Assembly (NCBI GenBank): GCA_016841245.1
Contig: JAENZN010000012.1
Coordinates: forward strand, 1-64,000
Reading direction: 5' to 3'
Length of the DNA stretch: 64,000 nucleotides
Source: Syntrophomonas sp.
GTDB taxonomy: Bacteria; Bacillota; Syntrophomonadia; Syntrophomonadales; Syntrophomonadaceae
Of the stretch, positions 26,318 through 33,493 are shown piece after piece. Every line of letters starts with the position of its first letter. Positions within the stretch are counted from its first letter, which is position 1. The notes below the pieces were generated by a model. That model searched no databases. It had not been told where the DNA came from and worked only from the letters and a program-made list of their open reading frames with translations. The position numbers and the translations under genes are program-made.

Positions 26318-27988
26318 ATGTCTAAAAAGTATTTATCATTACTGCTTGGGTTGGTTTTTGCTTCGTTACTATTTATACCCAATTGTCAGCCTGCCCTGGC
26401 CAGCAGCTCTATAGTGCAAATGGATGGGGGAGAATGGTTCAGCATAGCCCTAAATGCGGACGGAAGCGTCTGGGCCTGGGGTCATAACCCTCATGGTCAG
26501 TTGGGAGACGGGACAACTACAGCAAGTCTCACACCCGTACAAGTAAGTGGGTTAAATGGAATAATGGCTGTTGCTTCTGGTGCCAGGCATGTACTAGCTT
26601 TGAAAGAAGATGGGAACGTCTGGGCCTGGGGCTATAATTCAAGTGGTCAGCTGGGAGATGGGACGAATACCAACAGCAGCACACCAGTACAGGTAAGTGG
26701 GCTTAATAGTATTACAGATATGGCCAAAGGGGGCTATAGTTTCCACTCCTTGGCTCTGAAAGAAGATGGAACTGTCTGGGCCTGGGGCAAAAATAGTAGT
26801 GGGCAACTGGGAGATGGCACAACTAGTAACAGAAGCATACCAGTTCAGGTTAGCGGATTAAGCAGCATAACAGCAGTAACTCATGGTTATGCTTATTCCA
26901 TAGCTCTGAAAGAAGACGGAACTGTCTGGTCCTGGGGAAGTAATGGTTACGGCCAACTTGGAGATGGGACAACTTTATCTAAGTCCACTCCAGTGCAGGT
27001 AAGCGGGCTAAGCGGGGTAACTACTATTGCTAGTGGTGGTTATCATGCATTGGCTTTGAAAGAAGATGGAACTGTGTGGGCCTGGGGTCGTAATGATTAT
27101 GGTCAGTTGGGAGACGGAACGATGATCAACAGCAGCATACCAGTACAAGTTCTCAGTGGCGTCTCCACAATTGATTGCGGTATATATTATTCAACAGCTT
27201 TGAAAGAAGATGGAACCGTCTGGGTCTGGGGCGATAATGGTTATTATCAGCTGGGAGACGGGACAACGGTAGATAGCAACACTCCGGTGCAGGTAAGCGG
27301 GCTAAGCGGGGTAACAGATATATTTTGTGGGGATAATCATTCTTTTGCTTTTACAGAAAACGGAAGTGTCTGGGCCTGGGGGCGTAATGATTATGGTCAG
27401 CTGGGAGACGGTACAGATACCACCAGGACAACTCCGGTATTATTAAGTGTCAGTTTTGAATCTGGAATACCAGAAAATCTTACTGCGACAGCCGGTGATG
27501 CGCAGGTCAGTTTGAGCTGGACGGGTGTTGATGGCGCTTCAGCTTATAATGTCAAGAGGTCTACTGATTCAGGCGGGCCTTACGATACTGTTGCCTCCAG
27601 TGTATACGAGACTTATTATTTTGATACAGATGTTGTTAACGGCACTACTTATTACTATGTCGTATCGGCAATTATAGATGGTATGGAAGGGGACAATTCC
27701 AATGAGGCGTCAGCTACACCGCAGGCAGCATCCAGTGGTGGTGATACCGGCAGCGGTAACCATGCGATTCTGGAAATAACCATGATGAACGGCTTGGAGA
27801 AAGAGTATGATCTCTCGATTACGGAATTAAACGATTTTATCGAATGGTATGAGGATAGAGCCAGTGGAACGGGGAATTATTATTATGAATTTGAAAAAAC
27901 ATTCAACCTCGGACCTTTTGACAGCAGAACAGATTATATAATCTTTGATAAGATCCTGGATTTTGAAGTCATGGAGTATACCCAATAG
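26318..27988 (+). CDS. Secreted RCC1-repeat beta-propeller protein with Fn3 domain
   Basis: This 556-residue protein has a signal peptide (about 1-28, cleaved after ALA), then seven RCC1 repeats of about 50 residues (each with ALKEDGTVWAWG and GQLGDGT-like blocks), which would close a seven-bladed propeller. A fibronectin type III domain (about 385-470: VSLSWTGVDGASAYNVKRS) and a Gly/Ser linker follow. A last domain of about 70 residues (ILEITMMNGLEKEYDLSITE...FDKILDFEVMEY) is one I cannot name. ATG 26318 fits the GAAAGGTGG ribosome site. It is probably extracellular or surface-bound with a protein- or ligand-binding role. It sits between flagellin and flaG in its own transcription unit. The repeats are nearly identical at DNA level and could vary by recombination. 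Confidence 0.85.
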   Translation: MSKKYLSLLLGLVFASLLFIPNCQPALASSSIVQMDGGEWFSIALNADGSVWAWGHNPHGQLGDGTTTASLTPVQVSGLNGIMAVASGARHVLALKEDGNVWAWGYNSSGQLGDGTNTNSSTPVQVSGLNSITDMAKGGYSFHSLALKEDGTVWAWGKNSSGQLGDGTTSNRSIPVQVSGLSSITAVTHGYAYSIALKEDGTVWSWGSNGYGQLGDGTTLSKSTPVQVSGLSGVTTIASGGYHALALKEDGTVWAWGRNDYGQLGDGTMINSSIPVQVLSGVSTIDCGIYYSTALKEDGTVWVWGDNGYYQLGDGTTVDSNTPVQVSGLSGVTDIFCGDNHSFAFTENGSVWAWGRNDYGQLGDGTDTTRTTPVLLSVSFESGIPENLTATAGDAQVSLSWTGVDGASAYNVKRSTDSGGPYDTVASSVYETYYFDTDVVNGTTYYYVVSAIIDGMEGDNSNEASATPQAASSGGDTGSGNHAILEITMMNGLEKEYDLSITELNDFIEWYEDRASGTGNYYYEFEKTFNLGPFDSRTDYIIFDKILDFEVMEYTQ

Positions 27989-28005
27989 CATTAAGTATTA
28001 AGCAC

Positions 28006-28040
28006 CCCCGGGGCCTCGGCTCCGGGGATTAACTCTTTTA
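28006..28040 (+). terminator. Probable terminator after the RCC1 gene
   Basis: CCCCGGGG (28006-28013) pairs with CTCCGGGG (28020-28027), with one G-U pair, around CCTCGG, followed by the weak tail ATTAACTCTTTTA. Since the minus-strand MNT gene also points here, it may serve both. Confidence 0.55.
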
Positions 28041-28082
28041 AGGCAGCGTTCTATTATCTGTGATTTGTTTAAGAGCAAATCT

Positions 28083-28493
28083 CTATCCACCATAAACCTG
28101 GCCTCTTTCCTGGATTTTTTCTATGATTGCTTTTCTTTCTTCATTTAAGCGGGCATATTTTTTTAGTGCCAGCATAAAAAATTCCTTTCGGAAGTAGGGT
28201 TTTGCATCATATATTATTTTGCCATTTTTCAGTATTTGCACCTGCATAACAGGGGAAACCTGGGCTAGATCAATTAAGTCTGCGTCTTTTTTCAAAAGAT
28301 ATGATAATTGCTGGGCCGAGGAAAAAATATCTATACTGACGGGTTTATTTTCACTGAGAAAAGCAATGTCAATATCACTATCAGGGCGCACTTTATTAGT
28401 GACGCTGGAGCCGAAGATAATGATAAGGACAGCACCCATTTCTTGGGATAGATATTTAATAATTTGCTTTTCCAATGAGCTGATATTATCCAT
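28083..28493 (-). CDS. MNT-type minimal nucleotidyltransferase, orphan antitoxin-like
   Basis: This 136-residue protein has the nucleotidyltransferase signature IIIFGSSVTNKVRPDSDIDIAFL (GS motif and paired Asp, written here across two blocks: GSS then DSDID). A third acidic position is in DADLIDL. MNT proteins usually act as antitoxins that AMPylate a HEPN toxin encoded next to them. No HEPN gene is present on either side: downstream there are only about 90 bases before the RCC1 gene. It may therefore be an orphan or have its toxin elsewhere. It lies on the minus strand amid plus-strand flagellar genes. The ATG overlaps no other gene. Confidence 0.82.
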   Translation of the reverse strand: MDNISSLEKQIIKYLSQEMGAVLIIIFGSSVTNKVRPDSDIDIAFLSENKPVSIDIFSSAQQLSYLLKKDADLIDLAQVSPVMQVQILKNGKIIYDAKPYFRKEFFMLALKKYARLNEERKAIIEKIQERGQVYGG

Positions 28494-28544
28494 AAGCAGA
28501 TTATAGCATAGGTGCGGATAACTTGTAAAAAATGTAAATGGATA

Positions 28545-28638
28545 TGGGGTCAGGCACTAACTTAATAACTTATGAAATGAAAAGACCGTTATGAGAACTT
28601 TTACCACGTATAAGTTAGTAAGTTAGTGCCTGACCCCA
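28545..28638. repeat. Family B palindrome, copy 1
   Basis: Arms of 29 bases start TGGGGTCAGGCACTAACTTA (28545 on) and end in the reverse complement at 28638, with one mismatch. A 36-base unpaired centre lies between them. It is found upstream of the MNT gene start. Confidence 0.85.
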
Positions 28639-28644
28639 GACAAC

Positions 28645-28675
28645 CAAAAAAAGACCCGGCTAAATCAAGCCGGGT
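28645..28675 (-). terminator. Minus-strand terminator of the 28762-29814 gene
   Basis: Read on the minus strand, ACCCGGCT pairs with AGCCGGGT (28654-28661 with 28668-28675) around a 6-base loop, followed by a T-rich tail (A8 on the + strand at 28645-28652). Confidence 0.85.
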
Positions 28676-28761
28676 GAGAGGATATTAGGTGCACAATGAT
28701 TACTGGAGTTTTATTAGAGGAGGTTGTTGCTTATTAAGTTAATTTGATAAGCGGTTGCTGC

Positions 28762-29814
28762 TTATATTCTCAAATCAATCTGCTGTATGGTTCCGGCAGT
28801 GCCGTTTTCCCGCAGGAATATCCCGCTGGACACTGCTTGGCCATTCAATTCATTGCTGCTATCGGTAAGGGAAAATTCACTAGCCACACAGGCCAGGCAG
28901 ATAGCGCCTATTCCTTTTTGTCCCAGGGCAAAAAGGACATCATTGCCGTTTTCATCTTTGGTCCAGATCTGAAGTTTATCGAATATGGAATCACCTTCGT
29001 CGATCCAGCCGTTACCGTCTTCATCATACTGAGCCAGGTCGGCAAAGCCATCTCCGCTGTTGGGACCGAAAAGCTCGCTGCCGTCATTGATTACCCCGTC
29101 ATTATTTTGGTCCAGGGCGAGAAAACCACTGCCTTCCTGGAGGAAAGATATGGTATCCATATTACCATCACTATCCAGGTCAAATGAAAAATTTCTTTCA
29201 GTCAGTTCAGCAGCCGTACCGCTGAAGTTTATTACCAGGGGATCGCAAAGAGCGGCGTCACCGGCTCGTATGTGCAATTCATTATGGGAATAAAATGAGC
29301 GGGACATATTTAGACTTACTGCTATCTGTATCTCCTGCCCGTCAGAGGTCTTTACTATGCCGCTGGCCTGAAAGCTGGTACTCTCCATCTCCTGGTAAGT
29401 TTCAGAATAATCATAGGAATATCCCCAGCCTCCCCTTGCGCTTTCAGTATTACTGATTTTTATCTGGCGAATTTGCTGTTTTATTTCTTGAAGCTGTTTC
29501 TGCTGTTCAGAACTAAAATCGGTGCGGAGAGAGAAAAGACGGCATGGTTTTCCGGTAAAAGCTTCTAACAGGGTTTTTAGAATATGGAGTTTCATTTCTT
29601 CCCTGGATGATATATTTTGTCCCTGAGCCTCCTGGGCTGCGGTGGATATTTCTACCTCATCGCTGATGGAAGCGGGGATGCTGCGGTTGTCACTCTCAAC
29701 GTTATTCCCAGCCGCATTGCTGCTGCTCCAGAAGCTGAAACTTTCGGATTTATTCAGACTTTCCTGGTAGGAACGCTGGGATGACATTTCTAGTACTGTA
29801 CTCTGTATAATCAT
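28762..29814 (-). CDS. Hypothetical flagellar-cluster protein with Ca-binding-like acidic loops
   Basis: This 350-residue protein has no signal peptide. The N-terminal 100 residues are Ser/Asn/Gln-rich and probably disordered; a helical stretch (EQQKQLQEIKQQIRQIKIS) follows, then a beta-rich region. Three aspartate-rich loops come next (DLDSDGNMDTISF, DQNNDGVINDGSELFG, DEDGNGWIDEGDSIFD), resembling dockerin/EF-hand or VCBS-type calcium loops. The start has a full AAAGGAGGT ribosome site. A sigma-28-like promoter (29845-29872, minus strand) lies directly upstream and back to back with the flaG promoter, so the gene is probably in the late flagellar regulon. It may be exported through the flagellum or act at the surface. 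I cannot name the family with confidence. Confidence 0.75.
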   Translation of the reverse strand: MIIQSTVLEMSSQRSYQESLNKSESFSFWSSSNAAGNNVESDNRSIPASISDEVEISTAAQEAQGQNISSREEMKLHILKTLLEAFTGKPCRLFSLRTDFSSEQQKQLQEIKQQIRQIKISNTESARGGWGYSYDYSETYQEMESTSFQASGIVKTSDGQEIQIAVSLNMSRSFYSHNELHIRAGDAALCDPLVINFSGTAAELTERNFSFDLDSDGNMDTISFLQEGSGFLALDQNNDGVINDGSELFGPNSGDGFADLAQYDEDGNGWIDEGDSIFDKLQIWTKDENGNDVLFALGQKGIGAICLACVASEFSLTDSSNELNGQAVSSGIFLRENGTAGTIQQIDLRI

Positions 29815-29844
29815 AATAGTACCTCCTTTGTCTCTATATATTTA

Positions 29845-29872
29845 ATATCGCCGGACAATGCGGTTAACTTTA
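29845..29872 (-). promoter_or_regulatory. Sigma-28-type promoter, minus strand
   Basis: On the minus strand, TAAA (29872-29869) is followed after 16 bases by GGCGATAT (29852-29845). The SigD consensus is TAAA, 15 bases, GCCGATAT. It is 31 bases from the start codon of the 28762-29814 gene. Confidence 0.65.
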
Positions 29873-29900
29873 ACATTTTATGTAAAAAAACAGTATGAGC

Positions 29901-29927
29901 TAAAGTTTCGGTAATTCTGGACGATAT
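29901..29927 (+). promoter_or_regulatory. Sigma-28-type promoter of flaG-fliS
   Basis: TAAA (29901-29904), exactly 15 bases, then GACGATAT (29920-29927), which matches seven of eight bases of the flagellar -10 consensus. It sits 33 bases before the flaG ATG. Confidence 0.8.
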
Positions 29928-29960
29928 TTATACTAGAAAAGAGAATAGCAGGGAGGAATT

Positions 29961-30323
29961 ATGATGCGAGTTGAAGGACAGCTGGATTCCAGCTGGGTTA
30001 ATAGCAGCAGCCCAACTGCCACAGAAGCTTCGGAGAGCAAGAAAAGCGGAGACTTAAATACGAGTGCCGAGAAAACCAATAAGATTGAAAAACAGGATCT
30101 GGAACAGGCGGTAGATATAGCCAATCAAAGCATGCGTATGGGTAATTACCACCTGGAGTTTAAAATGCATGAGGGCAGCGGCCGGTACCAGGTGAAAGTA
30201 GTTGATTCAGAAACCCAGGATCTTATTCGTGAAATACCTCCTGAACAGGTACTCAATTTTGCCGCCCGGGTCAAGGAAATGCTAGCGGAGGAATTAGGGA
30301 TTATTGTTGATGAATGGGCATAA
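29961..30323 (+). CDS. flaG: FlaG family protein
   Basis: This 120-residue protein has a disordered Ser/Thr/Lys-rich N-terminal half. A FlaG domain covers about 45-115 (YHLEFKMHEGSGRYQVKVVDSETQDLIREIPPEQVL contains the typical strand-turn-strand and the IREIPPEQ motif). FlaG/YvyC affects filament length and is a late gene. GGGAGGAATT precedes tandem ATG codons at 29961 and 29964; either could be used. It leads a sigma-28 operon with fliS and a FliT-like gene. Confidence 0.9.
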   Translation: MMRVEGQLDSSWVNSSSPTATEASESKKSGDLNTSAEKTNKIEKQDLEQAVDIANQSMRMGNYHLEFKMHEGSGRYQVKVVDSETQDLIREIPPEQVLNFAARVKEMLAEELGIIVDEWA

Positions 30324-30396
30324 TGTTTAAATAGGACGAGTACTATTAATAGAGAACGTTATTATATTTACGCTAACGAACTGAGGAGGTAAAAGG

Positions 30397-30822
30397 GTGA
30401 ACGCAAATAAACAACTATATGATCAGTATAAAAAAACTAGTGTTGAAACTACATCTCAGGGCAATCTTGTGATTATGCTCTACAATGGCTGCATTACCAA
30501 TATCCAAAAAGCTAAACAGGCTATCCGTAATAGGGAAACTCAGAATGCACATGAAAATATCATAAAGGCCCAGAAAATAATCATTGAGCTGATTGTGACT
30601 TTAAATATGGAATATGATATTGCTCAGCGGCTATTTGTTGTATATGAATATATATATAACCAGTTAGTAGATGCCAACATCAGAAAGGACATTACGCTGC
30701 TGGATGAAGCGGAAAGTTATTTGGCTGATATGCGGGATACCTGGCAGGATGCAATACTGCAGTTAAAGCAGTCCTCGTTAACAAATCCTCAGAAAAATGT
30801 AAGTTTTACAGTTAGGGGTTAG
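30397..30822 (+). CDS. fliS: Flagellin export chaperone FliS
   Basis: This 141-residue four-helix protein has the FliS signature (YDQYKKTSVETTSQGNLVIMLYNGCI, split at the SQG turn) and the conserved middle NMEYDIAQRLFVVYEYIYNQL. It binds unfolded flagellin C-termini in the cytoplasm, preventing early polymerisation. The GTG start has GAGGAGGTAAAAGG upstream. The next gene follows after six bases. Confidence 0.93.
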   Translation: MNANKQLYDQYKKTSVETTSQGNLVIMLYNGCITNIQKAKQAIRNRETQNAHENIIKAQKIIIELIVTLNMEYDIAQRLFVVYEYIYNQLVDANIRKDITLLDEAESYLADMRDTWQDAILQLKQSSLTNPQKNVSFTVRG

Positions 30823-30828
30823 AGAGCT

Positions 30829-31308
30829 ATGGAAAAAGAAGCCTGTCTGGCAGATACTATGATGGTGCTAAAAAAAATGTATATGCAGCTTCTGCAGGTA
30901 TCGAGTACGGGTCTGGAATTATTCGAAAAGGGCTTAAGTGATGAAGAATTACTTGGGGAAATAAAGCTTATTGTAAAAAAACGAAAGTCATTGATAAAAA
31001 AGATAAGAAGAACAGCAGACCGAGTACAGGCAATGGAAACCAAACTTCTGGAGGAAACAAAAATGCTGGACAGCAGCCTCGCCAATCATAGTCAAAAATA
31101 TCAAGAATATCTGGAGACAAAAGGTGAGGTGATAGATCTAATCAGAGTAATTCAGGTTAATAATTCTCGAAACCGGGACTTGCTGCTTAATACGAAAATG
31201 GAAATCAGCAAAAAAATTGGAGAAAATCGTAAGATAAGGACCGCAGTAAATTCTTATCAACCTAAACCGATTTATTATAATGCTTCGTTTTTTGATCAAA
31301 AAAAATAG
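30829..31308 (+). CDS. FliT-like helical flagellar chaperone
   Basis: This 159-residue protein is almost wholly helical and charged. Helices cover roughly 5-30, 40-80 and 90-145 (SLIKKIRRTADRVQAMETKL), and the tail ends YYNASFFDQKK. Its place directly behind fliS matches FliT, a FliD-specific chaperone, but sequence alone does not separate FliT from FlgN types. A degenerate copy of its 3' half lies just downstream (31378-31596), including the C-terminal FFD(Q/K) K motif. Confidence 0.7.
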   Translation: MEKEACLADTMMVLKKMYMQLLQVSSTGLELFEKGLSDEELLGEIKLIVKKRKSLIKKIRRTADRVQAMETKLLEETKMLDSSLANHSQKYQEYLETKGEVIDLIRVIQVNNSRNRDLLLNTKMEISKKIGENRKIRTAVNSYQPKPIYYNASFFDQKK

Positions 31309-31377
31309 AGTCATAGAAAAGGAGGAAGGTAACCTGCTTAGAAAACTAAACCTTAAATTATAACTTTTTCAAAACGT

Positions 31378-31596
31378 CAGAGAATATATGCAGGATATAT
31401 AGAGCAAAAAACAGAAATAAGAGATATAATTAGTTTAATACAGGCTAATAACAGTAAAAGCCAGGCTCTATTATCAGAGGGGATGCGAAAAACCCGGGTT
31501 AGTTTGGAAAAAAACCAGGGGCAACAAGAAGCTATGCACTAATACTATCCGGAACCAGCTTATGCCGAGGCCTGGTTTTTTGATAAGCGCAAATAA
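31378..31596 (+). pseudogene. Degenerate tandem copy of the FliT-like gene (3' half)
   Basis: Translation in one frame gives IEQKTEIRDIISLIQANNSK, which parallels LETKGEVIDLIRVIQVNNSR of the upstream gene. After an in-frame TAA (31539-31541) it continues YYPEPAYAEAWFFDKRK, against YQPKPIYYNASFFDQKK. The N-terminal half is missing, and the preceding bases (31360-31385) match only with a frameshift. It is a decayed duplication, not a functional gene. Confidence 0.75.
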
Positions 31597-31652
31597 AGCT
31601 GAAGGTTCCTTCTCCCTGATTGATGCCTGAAATTTTGATTTAAGGAAGATTA

Positions 31653-32123
31653 TTGGTGGTTAAGCAGATTATCAGGGAAATAATAGATAACTTTCATAAA
31701 CAGCTAAGTCTTTATCAGAAGATGTCAGAATTGTCTTCTGCTCAGTTGAATTGTCTGGAAAAAAAACAGGCTATGTCTGGAAAACTTAAAGATATCATGT
31801 ATAAGCGCCAGGCACTTATGGAGGATATAAGTTCGCTAAATGAGAAAAATCGTGCCAGCCAGCAGCAGGCAGTGCAGCGATTGAATATTGGCGAATTTGT
31901 ATTAAGTAAACTGCAGGGTCAGATTGAAGCGGAGGATTATGAACAATTAGGAGATATCGTTAACAGGTTGGGATCTATATTGGAAGTAATCGACGAAATG
32001 GACCGGAAAAACCAGTTGCTGATGATGGAAGTAAATACCAACCAGGCAGGGGGCGAGATAAAAGCCAGCAGCAAACAGGCCAGCGATGCTTATCGCAGGT
32101 CCATGGATTTGGATAAGAATTAA
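31653..32123 (+). CDS. FlgN/FliT-like helical protein
   Basis: This 156-residue, predominantly helical protein (IIDNFHKQLSLYQKMSELSS, then a long amphipathic helix and a polar tail) resembles the FlgN superfamily of flagellar export chaperones in composition and gene position. It could chaperone FliD, or be a third chaperone beside FlgN and the FliT-like protein. The start is TTG 31653 or GTG 31656, both behind AAGGAAG. The sequence family cannot be settled by eye. Confidence 0.6.
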   Translation: MVVKQIIREIIDNFHKQLSLYQKMSELSSAQLNCLEKKQAMSGKLKDIMYKRQALMEDISSLNEKNRASQQQAVQRLNIGEFVLSKLQGQIEAEDYEQLGDIVNRLGSILEVIDEMDRKNQLLMMEVNTNQAGGEIKASSKQASDAYRRSMDLDKN

Positions 32124-32299
32124 TTCAGGTGCCTGGCGGTACCTGGCAGCGGTAAATAAATATAAAATGCACCTGGCAGGGGATTATTGATTCCTTGCTA
32201 TTTTAATTTTAGAGCTATATAATATGCTATACGGGTCGGTAGATACTGGAATTATATAAAGTAGACTTCCGGCAAAAACATACAAAGTGAGGGATTTCT

Positions 32300-32590
32300 A
32301 TGTTTGAAGACAAAACATTAATTTGCCAGGACTGTGGGCAGGAGTTCGTCTTTACTGCTGGCGAGCAGGAATTTTATCATGAAAAGGGATTTCAAAATGA
32401 ACCGAAGAGATGTAAAGAATGCAGAACACAGCGGCGGGCGAGCCGGAATGAACGAGGTCCTCGCCAGATGTTTGATACTACCTGTGCGAGATGTGGTCAG
32501 GAAACTCAGGTACCTTTCAAACCAGTTGGAGATAGACCGGTATACTGTTTGCAATGCTTCCAGCAGATGAAAGAGGAAGATGCGATATAG
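32300..32590 (+). CDS. Zinc-ribbon domain protein
   Basis: This 96-residue protein has two zinc-binding modules. CQDCG...CKECR (about residues 10-41, with EFVFTAGEQEFYHEKGFQNEPKRC between) is a typical probable zinc-ribbon of the CxxC-x-CxxC type, and CARCG...CLQCF (about 63-87) is the second. Such proteins are common in Firmicutes and often annotated as CxxC zinc-ribbon; their function is unknown, with nucleic-acid binding plausible. The ATG follows GTGAGGG. A terminator follows directly. Confidence 0.8.
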   Translation: MFEDKTLICQDCGQEFVFTAGEQEFYHEKGFQNEPKRCKECRTQRRASRNERGPRQMFDTTCARCGQETQVPFKPVGDRPVYCLQCFQQMKEEDAI

Positions 32591-32616
32591 CCACAACAGT
32601 TAATAATATGATTATG

Positions 32617-32643
32617 ACCGGGCCCCTGCGCCCGGTTTATTTA
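32617..32643 (+). terminator. Terminator after the zinc-ribbon gene
   Basis: ACCGGGC (32617-32623) pairs with GCCCGGT (32630-32636) around CCCTGC, with tail TTATTTA. A family B palindrome begins one base later. Confidence 0.7.
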
Positions 32644-32721
32644 TGGGGTCAGGCACTAAGTTACTAACTTATTCTCCAGGTACTTAAACGGAATAAGTTA
32701 GTAAGTTAGTGCCTGACCCCA
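32644..32721. repeat. Family B palindrome, copy 2
   Basis: The left arm is TGGGGTCAGGCACTAAGTTA and onward; the right arm is the reverse complement ending TGACCCCA at 32721. The centre is about 20 bases. It lies between the zinc-ribbon gene and hpf. Confidence 0.85.
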
Positions 32722-32833
32722 TTGTATTTTGAGATAAAATGTACATACTATTTATAAGTATTGTGATTTGTAGTGGAGAAAAGAGCGTTCCTAGTATAAA
32801 ATAGAAATATAACATCGGGAAAGGAGTGGTCAT

Positions 32834-33391
32834 ATGAAACTCGACATCAGGGGAAAAAACATAGAAGTAACCGATGCGCTTAAGGATTATACCACCAAGC
32901 GGCTTTCCAAGTTAGAAAAATACTTTGAAGATGTAAAAGAGGCTCAGGTCGCCTTATCTGTGGACAGTGAGGGCCACAAGGTGGAGGTCACTATTCCCAT
33001 GAATGGAATGATTCTTCGAGGGGAAGAAGCTACCGATAACATGTACAGTTCAATAGATCTGGTAGAGGAGAAACTAGAAAAACAGATAAATAAATACAGG
33101 ACTAAATTGTACAGAAACACCAGAGGAGCAGGATTCAGGAAAAGCCTGCGGGAAGAAATCGAAAAAGAGATAAAAAGCCAGGTGGAGCCAACAGGAGCAG
33201 TAGATGCCTTCAACATTGTCAGAACCAAGAGGTTTGCGCTTAAACCTATGGATGAAGAAGAGGCCATAATGCAGATGAATCTGCTGGGGCATACCTTTTT
33301 TGTTTTTTTTAATGCTAATACTGATGAAGTGAATGTGGTGTATAAGAGAAAAGATTGTAATTACGGCCTGATTGAACCGCATTTTGACTAG
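32834..33391 (+). CDS. hpf: Long-form ribosome hibernation promoting factor
   Basis: This 185-residue protein has the N-terminal beta-alpha-beta HPF/RaiA domain (1-100: MKLDIRGKNIEVTDALKDYT) and, after a linker, the C-terminal dimerisation domain (about 125-185: VRTKRFALKPMDEEEAIMQM...GHTFFVFFNANT). The long form drives 100S ribosome dimers in stationary phase or stress. GGAAAGGAG precedes the ATG. Its position before secA is conserved in Firmicutes. A terminator separates the two genes. Confidence 0.95.
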   Translation: MKLDIRGKNIEVTDALKDYTTKRLSKLEKYFEDVKEAQVALSVDSEGHKVEVTIPMNGMILRGEEATDNMYSSIDLVEEKLEKQINKYRTKLYRNTRGAGFRKSLREEIEKEIKSQVEPTGAVDAFNIVRTKRFALKPMDEEEAIMQMNLLGHTFFVFFNANTDEVNVVYKRKDCNYGLIEPHFD

Positions 33392-33444
33392 TTGAAGTGC
33401 AGTTTGAAAAAGTGCTAATATAAAATTGATGACTTGCTTGAGGA

Positions 33445-33472
33445 AAGGAGCCAAAAGGTTCCTTCTTTTTTT
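33445..33472 (+). terminator. Terminator between hpf and secA
   Basis: AAGGAGCC (33445-33452) pairs with GGTTCCTT (33457-33464), one G-U pair, loop AAAA, followed by CTTTTTTT. It lies inside the long open frame that runs back to a TTG at 33434, so that TTG is unlikely to start secA. Confidence 0.85.
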
Positions 33473-33493
33473 AATGAAAGGCAGATGAAAAGT

